Source: Kitasatospora cinereorecta
GTDB lineage: Bacteria; Actinomycetota; Actinomycetes; Streptomycetales; Streptomycetaceae
Direction of reading: 5' to 3'
NCBI RefSeq assembly: GCF_024172095.1
Contig: NZ_JAMZDX010000002.1
Span: 434,001-498,000, forward strand
DNA length: 64,000 nt
Within the stretch, counting starts at the first letter, position 1. Each line of letters opens with the position of its first letter. The notes under the pieces were generated by a model that saw only the letters and a list, made by a program, of their open reading frames with translations, was not told the origin of the DNA and searched no databases. The translations under genes and the position numbers were made by a program. Positions 17,144 through 25,226 of the stretch are shown in pieces.

Positions 17144-19942
17144 TCAGTCCGCCTGGCGCGTGGCGAACGCCTCCAATCCCTTGAGGCTCAGCCGCCGGTA
17201 GTGGTCGAGCCCGTGCTGCTGCGCGAGTTCGAGAGTCTCCAGGAAGTAGCGCCGTGCCACCTCGGGATCGCCGTGTTCGAGATGCGTCCGGGCGATCGTC
17301 TCGAGCGTGTCGGCGACGTTCCCGTGGCTGTGCTGCGCCCGCCGGATCTCGAGCGCCTCGGCGAGCACGTCCAGAGCCTCCTGCGGACGGCCCAGGCCGC
17401 GCAGCGTGTCGCCCAGATTGCTCAGCGCCGTCGACAACTTCTCCCGCGAACCGGCTGCCCGCCAGCCCGCCACCGCGGCCTGAAACGTCCGCTCGGCACC
17501 CTCCAGGTCGCCGGACTCGAACAGCACGCCCCCGGCCGTCAGCAGATCACCCGGTCGGCTCGTCGACGTCGAGAGCTCCAGGGCCTGCTCCAGGTACGCC
17601 TGTGCCTGGTCGAGCTCCCCGGCCTGCTGGCTCGCCGCAGCGAGGTTCGACAGCACCACGCGCTGGCCCTCGGTGTCGTCGACAGCCCGGAACAGCTCGA
17701 GGGCGGTCCGCAGGTGGTCGAGACTGCGCTCGTTGCGCTGGACCAGGCCGTTCGCCACCCCCAGACGGCCGTGCAGCCACGCCTGGCCTTCGCGGTCGCC
17801 GGCTGCGCGCGTCGCGGCGAGCGCCTCCTCCAGGCACTCCAGCCACACGCCGTTCCACCAGTAGGTCAGGCCGTAGCCGAATAGCGCCGCCGCGGCCCGC
17901 CAGGCGACGTCCGGACGGTCCAGCGCGACGGCGAGGCGGACGGCCGACCGGATCGCGGGCAGCTCGTCGACACACCACTCCAGTGCCGCCACCTCGTCCG
18001 CGAACTCGGGCAGCTCGGGGTCGGCCGGGTCCGCGGCGGCACCAGCCCCGGCGAGCGGCGGAATCGGCCGGGCCTGCGGCGCGATGGTCCGGTTGGCCTT
18101 GGTGACCGCCGCTGCGTACCAGCACACCAGCCGCAACTGGGCCGACCGCCGGGCCTCCTCGGACTCGTCCTCCCGGGCCCGCTCCGCCGCGAACTCGCCG
18201 AGCAGGTCGTGGAAGCGGTAGCGCCCCGACGCTGCCTGATCCAGCAGGTGGGAGTCGATCAGCGCGTCCAGGACGTCCAGCGCGTCGTCCACCGGCGCGC
18301 CCATCAGGGCGGCCGCGGACTCCGCCGAGTGGTGGTGCGGCCACAGGCCCAGCAGCCGGAACGCCCGCGCCGCCTCCCGCTCCACCGGCCGGTCGCCCGC
18401 CAGCAGCGAGCTGTACGAGAACGAGAACGCCTCCCGGACCGCGAGGTGGTCCACCGCGAGCGCCTTCAGCCGGTCCGCCCGGCCGAGCCGGCGGGCCAGC
18501 TCGTCCAGCCGCCAGGACGGCCGGTGTGCCAGCCGGCTGCCGGCGATCCGCAGGGCCAGCGGCAGGCCGGCGCAGGCCGCCATGATCTTCCCGGCGGCCA
18601 CCGGATCGGCCGCCACCCGGTCCTCGCCGCACATCGCCGCCAGCAGGCGGCGCTGCTCCTCCTCGGCCAGCGGACCCAGCGGGATCCGGGTCGAGCACTG
18701 CACCCCCGGCAGCTTGTGACGGCTGGTCACCACCACCGCGGAGCGCCCCGTCCCGGGCAGCAGCGGGGCGACCTGGCGGCTGTCCCCGGCGTTGTCCAGC
18801 ACCACCAGCACCCGCCGCTCGGCGAGCAGTGACCGGTAGAGCGCCGCCCGGTCGTCCACGTGCTCGGGCAGGGTCTCGCCCGCAACACCCAGATCGGTCA
18901 GGAAGCGGCCCAGCAGGTCGTGCGGCGTCCGGGCCGCGGACAGTCCGAAGCCGTGCAGGTCGGCGTAGAGCTGGCCGTCCGGGTAGTCCTCCCGCACGGC
19001 CCGGGCGCCGTGCACCACCAGCGTGGTCTTGCCGACACCGCCCATACCGGTGACCAGCACCACCCGGGCCGGCGCGTCCCGGTCGCCGGGGCGCAGGTAC
19101 AGCGCCAGCGCGTCCAGCTCGCCCTGCCGGCCGGTGAAGTCGCCCGGCGCGGTCGGCAGCTGGGCCGGCACCGGGACGGCGGCCACCGCATCGTCCGGCT
19201 CCTCCTGCGGGAGCGGCCCGTCCGCGGCCAGCACCTCCTGGTGGGCCCGCTGGACGGCGGCCCCCGGCTCCACGCCCAGCTCCTCCACCAGGGTGGTGCG
19301 CAGCTCCTGGTACACCGCGAGGGCGTCGGCCCGGCGGCCGGTGCGGTGCAGGACCAGCATCAGCTGGCGGTGGAAGGACTCCCGCAGCGGATGGTCGGCC
19401 GTCAGCCGGGCGAGTTCGGCGCTCAGCCCGTGGTGGCGGCCGAGCTCCAGCTCGGCGTCGAACCGCCACTCCAGCGCCTCCAGGTGAAGCTCCACCAGGT
19501 GGTCGAGCCCGGTCTCCGACCCGGCCGGCGGGCCGCCCCGCCAGAGGGCGAGCGCCGCCGTCACCTGCTCCGCGACGCGGGGCCAGTCCCGCTCGCCGTG
19601 CGCCGACCGGGCCGTACGCAGGTGCGTGGTGAACACGGCGCTGTCCAGCTCGCCGTCCTCGACCCGCAGGACGTACCCGGACGCGGTGGACCGCAGCCGG
19701 TCCTCCAGGAGCGGGCCGAGGCTCCGGCGCAGCCGGCCGATGTGGTTGTGCAGCGATGCCTGCGCGGTCCGCGGCGGCCGCTCGCCCCATACCGCCGCCA
19801 CCAGCGCTTCGGCGGTGACCGGGCGGTTGGGGTCGAGCAGAAGGTGCGTCAGCAGCGCCCGGTGGGTGGGACTGGTGATCGGACGCGGCTCGCGACCGTC
19901 GTGGACGGTCAGCGGGCCGAGCAGGCCGAACGCGATGGCCAT
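17144..19942 (-). CDS. SARP/AfsR-family transcriptional regulator (BTAD, NB-ARC, TPR)
   Basis: A 932-residue regulator built like AfsR. An OmpR-type winged helix occupies about residues 1-95 (HRALLTHLLLDPNRPVTAEA, TAQASLHNHIGRLRRSLG). A bacterial transcriptional activation domain spans about 98-243. An NB-ARC STAND ATPase follows with Walker A GMGGVGKTT (299-307), Walker B VLVVLDNA (378-385) and the downstream GLPLALRIAGSRLA motif. TPR repeats fill about 690-930. SARPs bind direct repeats upstream of antibiotic or developmental genes. No biosynthetic cluster is in view, so this may act as a global regulator. The start is ATG at 19942. A 357-bp upstream gap holds a G-quadruplex motif. Confidence 0.92.
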   Translation of the reverse strand: MAIAFGLLGPLTVHDGREPRPITSPTHRALLTHLLLDPNRPVTAEALVAAVWGERPPRTAQASLHNHIGRLRRSLGPLLEDRLRSTASGYVLRVEDGELDSAVFTTHLRTARSAHGERDWPRVAEQVTAALALWRGGPPAGSETGLDHLVELHLEALEWRFDAELELGRHHGLSAELARLTADHPLRESFHRQLMLVLHRTGRRADALAVYQELRTTLVEELGVEPGAAVQRAHQEVLAADGPLPQEEPDDAVAAVPVPAQLPTAPGDFTGRQGELDALALYLRPGDRDAPARVVLVTGMGGVGKTTLVVHGARAVREDYPDGQLYADLHGFGLSAARTPHDLLGRFLTDLGVAGETLPEHVDDRAALYRSLLAERRVLVVLDNAGDSRQVAPLLPGTGRSAVVVTSRHKLPGVQCSTRIPLGPLAEEEQRRLLAAMCGEDRVAADPVAAGKIMAACAGLPLALRIAGSRLAHRPSWRLDELARRLGRADRLKALAVDHLAVREAFSFSYSSLLAGDRPVEREAARAFRLLGLWPHHHSAESAAALMGAPVDDALDVLDALIDSHLLDQAASGRYRFHDLLGEFAAERAREDESEEARRSAQLRLVCWYAAAVTKANRTIAPQARPIPPLAGAGAAADPADPELPEFADEVAALEWCVDELPAIRSAVRLAVALDRPDVAWRAAAALFGYGLTYWWNGVWLECLEEALAATRAAGDREGQAWLHGRLGVANGLVQRNERSLDHLRTALELFRAVDDTEGQRVVLSNLAAASQQAGELDQAQAYLEQALELSTSTSRPGDLLTAGGVLFESGDLEGAERTFQAAVAGWRAAGSREKLSTALSNLGDTLRGLGRPQEALDVLAEALEIRRAQHSHGNVADTLETIARTHLEHGDPEVARRYFLETLELAQQHGLDHYRRLSLKGLEAFATRQAD

Positions 19943-20160
19943 GGTCTCCCCAGATCGGATGGTCTGTTAGGCGCATGTTAGTTCGCTGTGGTCGGCGGCC
20001 TGCAGGATGGTCCGCAGGACGCCGGACGCCGCACCGATCGAGGCGGCAGACCACGGGGGAGGAACGCCGATGAACCGTCGATCGACCGCCGCTCAGCGGG
20101 ACACCGTCTGGACCTGACACACCGTTCCCCGCCGCACAACGGCGGGGGCCGGACGCCCAC

Positions 20161-20195
20161 GGGGGGCTGTGGGGGGCTGCAGGGGCACCAGGGGG
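20161..20195 (+). other. G-quadruplex motif
   Basis: Four G-tracts of 6, 6, 4 and 5 (20161-20166, 20171-20176, 20182-20185, 20191-20195) are separated by loops of 4, 5 and 5 bases. This meets the rule for a stable quadruplex on the plus strand. It begins as a tandem ten-base repeat, GGGGGGCTGT/GGGGGGCTGC. It lies about 220 bp upstream of the SARP start and abuts the 41-base hairpin. Confidence 0.65.
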
Positions 20196-20199
20196 AAGG

Positions 20200-20240
20200 T
20201 GAGAGCGGGTCGGGACCGAATCGGTCCCGACCCGCTCTCA
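20200..20240. terminator. 41-base near-perfect hairpin, terminator of the serine hydrolase gene
   Basis: Arms 20200-20219 and 20221-20240 are perfectly complementary (20 bp, starting TGAGAGCGGG) around a single A. The effective loop is AAT. It lies 60 bp past the stop of the leftward serine hydrolase gene. No T-run follows. Confidence 0.8.
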
Positions 20241-20299
20241 TGTCCGCGTTCAGGCCGTGCTGTCGGAGGCGGCCTGCGGCCGGGGCCTTCGCTGCGGGG

Positions 20300-21442
20300 T
20301 CACAGCGCGCAGAACGCGTCGACGGTGGCCTTGCCGGTGTCCTGCTGGCCCTTCGTCCCGGCCATCAGGTGGAACTCGTTGTTGGCGCGCACCACCTGCT
20401 TGCTGCCGTCCTCGCTGGTGAGCCAGTCGCTGTAGTAGCCGAGGACGGCGCCGTTGTGGTTCCAGGCCCACTGCCCGCACGGCAGCTGCACGTGGATGAT
20501 GCCCAGGCCGTACCCGACGGTGCCGTCGGCCGTCACCGGGACGGTGGTCTTCAGCTCGGCCTCCTGCGCCGGTGCCAGGAGCTTCCCGGTCACCAGCGCC
20601 CGGGAGAACGCGGCCAGGTCGTCCACGGTGGACACCATCGCCCCGGCGGGCCCGAAGGTCTGCACGTCGGACACGGTGACGTCGCGGATCACGATCCCGA
20701 CCACCGGGTACTCGTAGCCGTGCAGGTACGTGCCGTGCAGCGCCGGGTCGGCGGTGGGGAAGGTGGTGTCGTGCAGGCCGAGCGGTTCGACGATCCGCTG
20801 CCGGATCTCGGTGGCCGCGTCGTTGCCGGTGACCGCCTTGATCACCATGCCGGCCAGCACGTAGTTGGTGTTGGCGTAGCTCCACTTCGTCCCCGGCGCG
20901 GCGGACGGCTTCTGCTGGGCGAGCGCCAGGTCCACCAGGGTCTGCGGCGGCCAGGGCCGGTTGGGCTGGGTGTTCAGCGCGTAGGTGAGCGCGAAGCCGG
21001 CGTCCTTGGCGTACTCGGGCAGGCCGGAGGTGTGGTTGAGCAGCTGACGGATGGTGATCTTCGTGCCGTCGTAGCCGTTGGCGGCGACCGCGCCCGGCAG
21101 CCAGTGGTCCACGGTGTCGTCCAGCGACAGTCGGTGCTCGCCCTCCAGCTGGAGCAGCACGGTGGCCGTGAACGCCTTGGTGTTGCTGCCGATCCGGAAC
21201 TGCGCCCGGGGATCCGCCGCGACCCGGGTGGCCAGGTCGCCCACCCCCGCGTGGACGTACTGCGCCTCGTCGCCCCGGCGGACCAGGCCGATCACCCCGG
21301 GGTAGCCGTCGGCCACCCCCTGCTGCGCACCGGCCTGCAGCAGACCGGCCGCGGTCGGCGTGTCGGCGTGCGCCGGGCCGATCCCGGCCAGGGCGGCGAG
21401 CACCAGCGCGGCGCCGGCCGCGGTCAGACGTATGGACTTCAT
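20300..21442 (-). CDS. secreted serine hydrolase, beta-lactamase class C / D-Ala-D-Ala carboxypeptidase fold
   Basis: A 380-residue exported protein. Signal peptide at about residues 1-26 (RLTAAGAALVLAALAG, then PAHA). The penicillin-binding fold shows all three catalytic motifs: SxxK in RIGSNTKAFTA, YxN in KWSYANTNYVLAG and HxG in WNHNGAVLGYYS. Relatives are D,D-carboxypeptidases, esterases or beta-lactam-binding proteins, and sequence alone does not decide. The ATG at 21442 follows GGAGGA. The promoter region carries a 20-bp inverted repeat at 21537-21556 that recurs before the XRE-NACHT gene, suggesting that regulator controls this hydrolase. Confidence 0.9.
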   Translation of the reverse strand: MKSIRLTAAGAALVLAALAGIGPAHADTPTAAGLLQAGAQQGVADGYPGVIGLVRRGDEAQYVHAGVGDLATRVAADPRAQFRIGSNTKAFTATVLLQLEGEHRLSLDDTVDHWLPGAVAANGYDGTKITIRQLLNHTSGLPEYAKDAGFALTYALNTQPNRPWPPQTLVDLALAQQKPSAAPGTKWSYANTNYVLAGMVIKAVTGNDAATEIRQRIVEPLGLHDTTFPTADPALHGTYLHGYEYPVVGIVIRDVTVSDVQTFGPAGAMVSTVDDLAAFSRALVTGKLLAPAQEAELKTTVPVTADGTVGYGLGIIHVQLPCGQWAWNHNGAVLGYYSDWLTSEDGSKQVVRANNEFHLMAGTKGQQDTGKATVDAFCAL

Positions 21443-21536
21443 CGGATTCCTCCATCGACGGGTGGTCATCCCACGCCACGGGTTGGTGGCTGCTCCGATG
21501 CTGGTCCGGACCGGCTGTGGTGGACAGGTCAAGCCA

Positions 21537-21556
21537 CCGGCCAGATATGGCCGACC
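21537..21556. promoter_or_regulatory. inverted repeat shared with the XRE-NACHT promoter (copy 2)
   Basis: ACCGGCCA (21537-21544), GATA, then TGGCCGAC (21549-21556; wobble only in the last two bases). It matches the perfect copy at 24062-24081 in 14 of 16 arm positions. It lies 95 bp before the serine hydrolase start, just upstream of a TTGACC that could be its -35. Confidence 0.65.
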
Positions 21557-21557
21557 G

Positions 21558-24011
21558 TCAGGACGTCCCGCTCGGGTCCGCGGTCGGGGCCCCGGTGCGG
21601 GCGTCGGTGGAGGGGAAGCGGGCCGGTGCGTAGCCGGCCCGGCGCCGGCGGAAGGTGTGGGCGAGGTGGTGCTGCAACCGCAGGTGCCGGAACTGGTACA
21701 CCGCCCCCGTCCGGCGCAGCACCCCGCGCCGGTAGGCGTCGTCCAGGAAGGCCTCCGGATCCCAGGGCAGCCGGCCGGTCAACGGCAGCCACACCCGGGA
21801 CAGCACCAGCCACTGCCCCCAGGCGGTGAAGGCGAGGGCGTACGCGAGCCCGCCGCCCAGCCCGGCGACCGTACCGATGACCAGCGCGTCCGAGAGCCGC
21901 CAGTTCAGCGGTCCGAGCCAGCCCTGCAGCGCGTCGACGACCAGGCGCCCGCCGAAGGCGATCACGAGGGTGAACGCCGGTGCCAGCACCAGGACCTGGC
22001 GGACCACCGCCCTGCGATTGGTGGCCAGCAGATCGGCCGGAGTCGCCGCCGACGCCACGTCGACGGGCGCCTCCAGCGCGGCCACCAGCCCGAACACCAG
22101 CCCGGCGGCCAGGCCGAAGATCAGCCCGAAGCACAGCATGTTGATCAGGGTGGCCTCGATCACCGCCGGATCGGTGATCGGGATCCCCGGATAGAGCGCG
22201 CGCTCCAACGTGAGGGCGCAGGCGCAGCCGACGCCCATCACCGAGCCGCCGAGCAGCCCGTCCACGAACCGGCGGCCGAAGGTCCGCACCGACCGGCGAC
22301 CGCCACCCCGGCGGCCCGGCAGCCGCAGGCGGACCCGGGTCGGTTCGAGGGCCCTCCCGCTGCCGACCGCGAGCATCGCCGCGTACACGGACCCGAAGGC
22401 GACCCCGGCCACCGGGCCCATCAGACTGCCCTGCAGCAGGGCTTCGCCGATCCCGCCGGCGGTGACCAGCGGATACACCAGCCAGTTCGGCAGGGCGACG
22501 GCGAGCGCGGTCGCCACCACCACGGCCAGGACCCGGGTCGAGCGCCGCACCGTGTCGCCGAGCTGCCACCAGCCGAGGTCCTGCTGGTCGCGGTCGAGCC
22601 GGACCAGGTGCTGGGCGAGGTGCCCGAGCCAGTACTCGGCGCGCTCGGGGTCCCATTTTCGCCGGCGCGGGCCGGGGGCGTCCGGCTCCGGGACGGCGGG
22701 CCGGTAGACCGCGGGCAGGAACCCCGCCAGCAGGTGCTCCTCCAGCGCCCGTACGGTCGGGAAGCGTGCGGTGTCGAGCAGCTCGGCCGGGTCCCGGTCC
22801 GGTGCGTCGCTGTACATCGTGCGGGCCAGGCTCACCATCAGCGGGGTGGTCAGCGCCGCCGCGAGGTTCGCCCCGCCCGGGGTCCGCGGGTCGCGCAGCG
22901 CGTCCAGGACCCCGTCCCACACCGAACCGCCGCCCGGCTCGCCGTCGGGGGCGGTCGTCCGGTCGGTCCGCGGCAGGTAGGAGCCCAGGTCGTCGAGGGT
23001 CAGATCGGTCAGCTCGATGCCGGCCGCCCACGCCGGCGGCGCGTGCGCCGCCCGGACCGCCTCGGCGAACTCCTCGCGCCGACTGGTCAGCACCAGCGGC
23101 ATCGTGGACGCGTTCAGCGCCTCCAGGGCCTCGCGCCGCAGCCCCTCCGCGATCTCGTCGAACCCGTCCAGCACCGGCAGGATCAGGTCGGCGTCCACCA
23201 GTGCGGCGGCCAGCGAGCCGCGACCGGGGCCCCGTCGGGCCAGATGCGGGTGGTCGCGCAGCAGGCGGGCGATCAGCCAGTCGCGCAGTGCGACGGTCTT
23301 CGGGTCCCACGGACCGAGGCCGCACACGACCGGCACCCGGCCACCGACCGCGGCCGGCGCCTCCAGCAGGTCCAGCACCAGCCTGATCGTCAGCACCGAC
23401 TTGCCGGATCCCGCCCGGCCGAGCACCACCAGCCGGCCGGACGAGACCCGCCGGTAGACCTCCGCCACACTCCGCAGATCACCGCTCAGGTCCAGCTGCC
23501 GCGGCACCCCGCCCGGCCCGAGCCGCTGGACGTTCTCCGCACGGTCCGTCAGCTCCGCGGGCGCCGGCCGCCACCGGACCGGCAGCGGGAACGGATGGGC
23601 GATCCGTCGCTGCGCCTCCTCGTCCCGCCACCGGCGCCGCACCTCGGTCGCCAACTCCAGTGCGGCGTCGGCGAGCGCGGGGTGCACCGGCGGTGCGGCG
23701 GGGGCCCGAGGGGCAGCCGCGGGCGGGGGAGCGGACGGCTCCGCGGGCACCCCGGCCCCGGCGTCGGTCCTGCCCACTTCCGCGGTCTCGGTCCCGGCGA
23801 GGACGTCCGAGAGCTGTTTCCGGTCGTCGGGGCCGATCTCCAGGGCGTCCGCGAGCAGGTTCACCGTGCCCATCCGGTGGTCGGTCGACCTGCCGGTCTC
23901 CAACCGCCGGATGGTGCGGACGCTCACCCCCGACCGCTCCGCGACCTGCTCCTGCGTCAGCCCCGCCCGATTGCGCAGCCCGCGTAACAACGTGCCGAGC
24001 TGATCCGTCAC
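21558..24011 (-). CDS. XRE helix-turn-helix - NACHT NTPase - polytopic membrane protein
   Basis: An 817-residue three-part protein. Residues 1-60 are an XRE-type helix-turn-helix (LRNRAGLTQEQVAERSGVSV, then RTIRRLETG). After a Pro/Ala linker (about 82-110), a NACHT STAND ATPase occupies about 190-430: Walker A GRAGSGKS (198-205), Walker B VLDGFDE (280-286) and sensor-like LTSRREE (309-315). Residues 490-740 hold roughly eight to ten hydrophobic helices in pairs (for example VLAVVVATALAVALPNWLVY, LINMLCFGLIFGLAAGLVFG). The end is a YQFRHLRLQHHLA motif (772-784), common at the C-terminus of actinobacterial NACHT proteins. It could sense a signal at the membrane and control transcription, or act as an immune-type NLR. 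The start is GTG at 24011. Confidence 0.85.
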   Translation of the reverse strand: MTDQLGTLLRGLRNRAGLTQEQVAERSGVSVRTIRRLETGRSTDHRMGTVNLLADALEIGPDDRKQLSDVLAGTETAEVGRTDAGAGVPAEPSAPPPAAAPRAPAAPPVHPALADAALELATEVRRRWRDEEAQRRIAHPFPLPVRWRPAPAELTDRAENVQRLGPGGVPRQLDLSGDLRSVAEVYRRVSSGRLVVLGRAGSGKSVLTIRLVLDLLEAPAAVGGRVPVVCGLGPWDPKTVALRDWLIARLLRDHPHLARRGPGRGSLAAALVDADLILPVLDGFDEIAEGLRREALEALNASTMPLVLTSRREEFAEAVRAAHAPPAWAAGIELTDLTLDDLGSYLPRTDRTTAPDGEPGGGSVWDGVLDALRDPRTPGGANLAAALTTPLMVSLARTMYSDAPDRDPAELLDTARFPTVRALEEHLLAGFLPAVYRPAVPEPDAPGPRRRKWDPERAEYWLGHLAQHLVRLDRDQQDLGWWQLGDTVRRSTRVLAVVVATALAVALPNWLVYPLVTAGGIGEALLQGSLMGPVAGVAFGSVYAAMLAVGSGRALEPTRVRLRLPGRRGGGRRSVRTFGRRFVDGLLGGSVMGVGCACALTLERALYPGIPITDPAVIEATLINMLCFGLIFGLAAGLVFGLVAALEAPVDVASAATPADLLATNRRAVVRQVLVLAPAFTLVIAFGGRLVVDALQGWLGPLNWRLSDALVIGTVAGLGGGLAYALAFTAWGQWLVLSRVWLPLTGRLPWDPEAFLDDAYRRGVLRRTGAVYQFRHLRLQHHLAHTFRRRRAGYAPARFPSTDARTGAPTADPSGTS

Positions 24012-24061
24012 TTGGCGCCCCTCTTCTCGCCGCCGCGGCCGTTCGTGAGCCTACCGTGACG

Positions 24062-24081
24062 ACCGGCCACAGTTGGCCGGT
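24062..24081. promoter_or_regulatory. perfect inverted repeat between XRE-NACHT and zinc-ribbon genes (copy 1)
   Basis: ACCGGCCA (24062-24069) and TGGCCGGT (24074-24081) form a perfect 8-bp dyad around CAGT. It is 51 bp before the leftward XRE-NACHT start and 96 bp before the rightward zinc-ribbon gene. It overlaps the probable -35 of the NACHT promoter (a TAGGCT -10 lies nearer the gene), which suits autorepression. Confidence 0.7.
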
Positions 24082-24176
24082 GCCCTGGCCTGTCCGGCGC
24101 AGCGGCGCGACCTCCACGATCGCTGCCCGGGCTCGCACGGCCCGCACCATCCGGCCCACCGACCCGAGGAGTCCCC

Positions 24177-24404
24177 ATGGCCCACCGCTACTGGTGCGGC
24201 GAGTGCAGCCACCGCACCCCCTGGCTCACCGAGTCCGAGGCCGCACAGCGGCAGATCGAGCACTACGCGGCCGAGCATCCCGGCATCCCGCCCGGCGGCC
24301 ACGTCGAGGTCGACCGGGGCGGCCCCGACCGCGGCTTCGGCTGCCTCCAGCTGCTCGGGATCGCGATCCTGCTGCTGGTCCTCGCGGCGGCCTGCCGCCG
24401 CTGA
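24177..24404 (+). CDS. small zinc-ribbon-like membrane protein, conserved hypothetical
   Basis: A 75-residue protein. The N-terminus has a CxxC (YWCGECSHRTPW) and the sequence then reads AQRQIEHYAAEHPGIPPGG. It ends in a single membrane helix (about 55-72, LQLLGIAILLLVLAAA) with one cysteine. A half zinc-ribbon with the helix suggests a tail-anchored protein. I recall similar short proteins across Streptomyces without assigned function. The ATG at 24177 follows CGAGGAG. It is divergent from the XRE-NACHT gene and shares its inverted-repeat region, so the two may be co-regulated. Confidence 0.75.
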   Translation: MAHRYWCGECSHRTPWLTESEAAQRQIEHYAAEHPGIPPGGHVEVDRGGPDRGFGCLQLLGIAILLLVLAAACRR

Positions 24405-24424
24405 CCGGCGCCGGGTGCCCGCGC

Positions 24425-24814
24425 TCACACCGGGGCGCCGTCCTCGTCCCCGTCCTCCTCGTCCCCGTACTCGTCCTCCAGCCAGACCGGGAACTCGGCG
24501 TCGTCGCGCCGCAGCCGCAGGTCCCACGACTCGGGGCTGAGGCTGTAGCCCTCGCGGATCAGGCTCTCGATCTCCCGCCACGCCTCGAGCAGCGCCTCGT
24601 CCTCGTTCACCGCCGAGTGCCGCGCACCGTGGATCCGGCTCTCCATCGGATCGACGAACCAGACCCGGGCGACCGTCCAGGCGCGCCCGCGCACCGCGAC
24701 CCTGACCGTCCGCGGCCACGCGCCCGGGATGCCGGTCTCGTAGTCCGCGAAGAGCGTGAACGTCTGACCGTCCCGGATCGGCAGACCGAAGATCCCGATG
24801 TGCTTGGTCGTCAT
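24425..24814 (-). CDS. conserved hypothetical protein
   Basis: A 129-residue protein of no recognised family. It begins TTKHIGIFGLPIRDGQTFTL and contains WTVARVWFVDPMESRIHGAR, EAWREIESLIREGYSLSPES and a strongly acidic C-terminus (EDEYGDEEDGDEDG). The middle looks like an all-alpha/beta cytoplasmic domain; no membrane segment is seen. ATG codons at 24814 and 24826 are both possible, and the later one matches the natural-looking start MTTK. It is convergent with the zinc-ribbon gene, with only 20 bp between stops. Confidence 0.65.
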   Translation of the reverse strand: MTTKHIGIFGLPIRDGQTFTLFADYETGIPGAWPRTVRVAVRGRAWTVARVWFVDPMESRIHGARHSAVNEDEALLEAWREIESLIREGYSLSPESWDLRLRRDDAEFPVWLEDEYGDEEDGDEDGAPV

Positions 24815-24920
24815 GCGGACGATCATGTCGCGCCCGCCACCCCGCGAGCCCCGCATCCCGGCCTTCGCCACCATTCGCCAGGGTGATGTCCACGGACCGG
24901 GGAGCAGGCCCGGAAAAGCC

Positions 24921-24949
24921 GAAAGACCCCAGCTCAGCTGGGGTCTTTC
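24921..24949 (-). terminator. intrinsic terminator of tRNA-Leu
   Basis: A perfect stem of GAAAGACCCCAGCT and its complement (24921-24934, 24936-24949), six bases past the tRNA 3' end. Reading leftward it is followed by GGCTTTTCC. Confidence 0.85.
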
Positions 24950-24954
24950 GATGA

Positions 24955-25042
24955 TGGTGTCCGAGGGGGGACTTGAACCCCCACGCCCGATAAAGGGCAC
25001 TAGCACCTCAAGCTAGCGCGTCTGCCATTCCGCCACCCGGAC
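24955..25042 (-). tRNA. tRNA-Leu (anticodon GAG)
   Basis: Read on the minus strand, an 88-base cloverleaf begins GTCCGGGTGGCGGAATGGCA at 25042. The anticodon loop TTGAGGT sits between CTAGC and GCTAG. A long class II variable arm (TGCCC...GGGCG) follows, then a T-arm with GTTCAAGTC, and an acceptor ending CTCGGAC-A. CCA is encoded at 24955-24957. The long variable arm and GAG anticodon identify leucine. Confidence 0.97.
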
Positions 25043-25226
25043 GGGGTGTCGTCCTCGCGGCTCCGTGCCGCGCTGACATGAGTAACAGTAGCAAAGATCG
25101 GGTTCGAGTCCCAAAACCGCCCCCCGAGGGCCCGGCTCGGCTTGGATCCGCGGGTTGGGCCTTGGGGTGGCGGGGGTGCTGGGGGAGGATGGCGGAACCG
25201 ACGAGCTGGAAGCACGAGGTGGAAGC

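Larger units (their letters stand above)
19943..20299. other. intergenic region upstream of the SARP gene
   Basis: A 357-bp gap between the SARP start (19942) and the serine hydrolase stop (20300). It holds a four-tract G-quadruplex motif at 20161-20195 and a long terminator at 20200-20240. A 15-codon frame (20070-20117) has GGGGGAGGA ahead of its ATG, but no downstream gene on that strand and no recognisable product. Promoter elements of the SARP gene must lie here, but I could not identify them confidently. Confidence 0.6.

Noticed and set aside
20070-20117. 15-codon frame with a GGGGGAGGA ribosome-binding-like site
   Set aside because: No downstream gene on that strand, no recognisable product, and it lies in a G-rich region where such sites occur by chance.
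21558-24404. A complete, named phage-defence island
   Set aside because: Only one NACHT gene and no other known defence gene is present, so a named defence system cannot be claimed.
25096-25125. T-arm-like string (GGGTTCGAGTCCC) just upstream of the M20 peptidase gene
   Set aside because: No matching acceptor, D or anticodon stems. It could be a tRNA remnant or attachment-site scar, but nothing else supports that.
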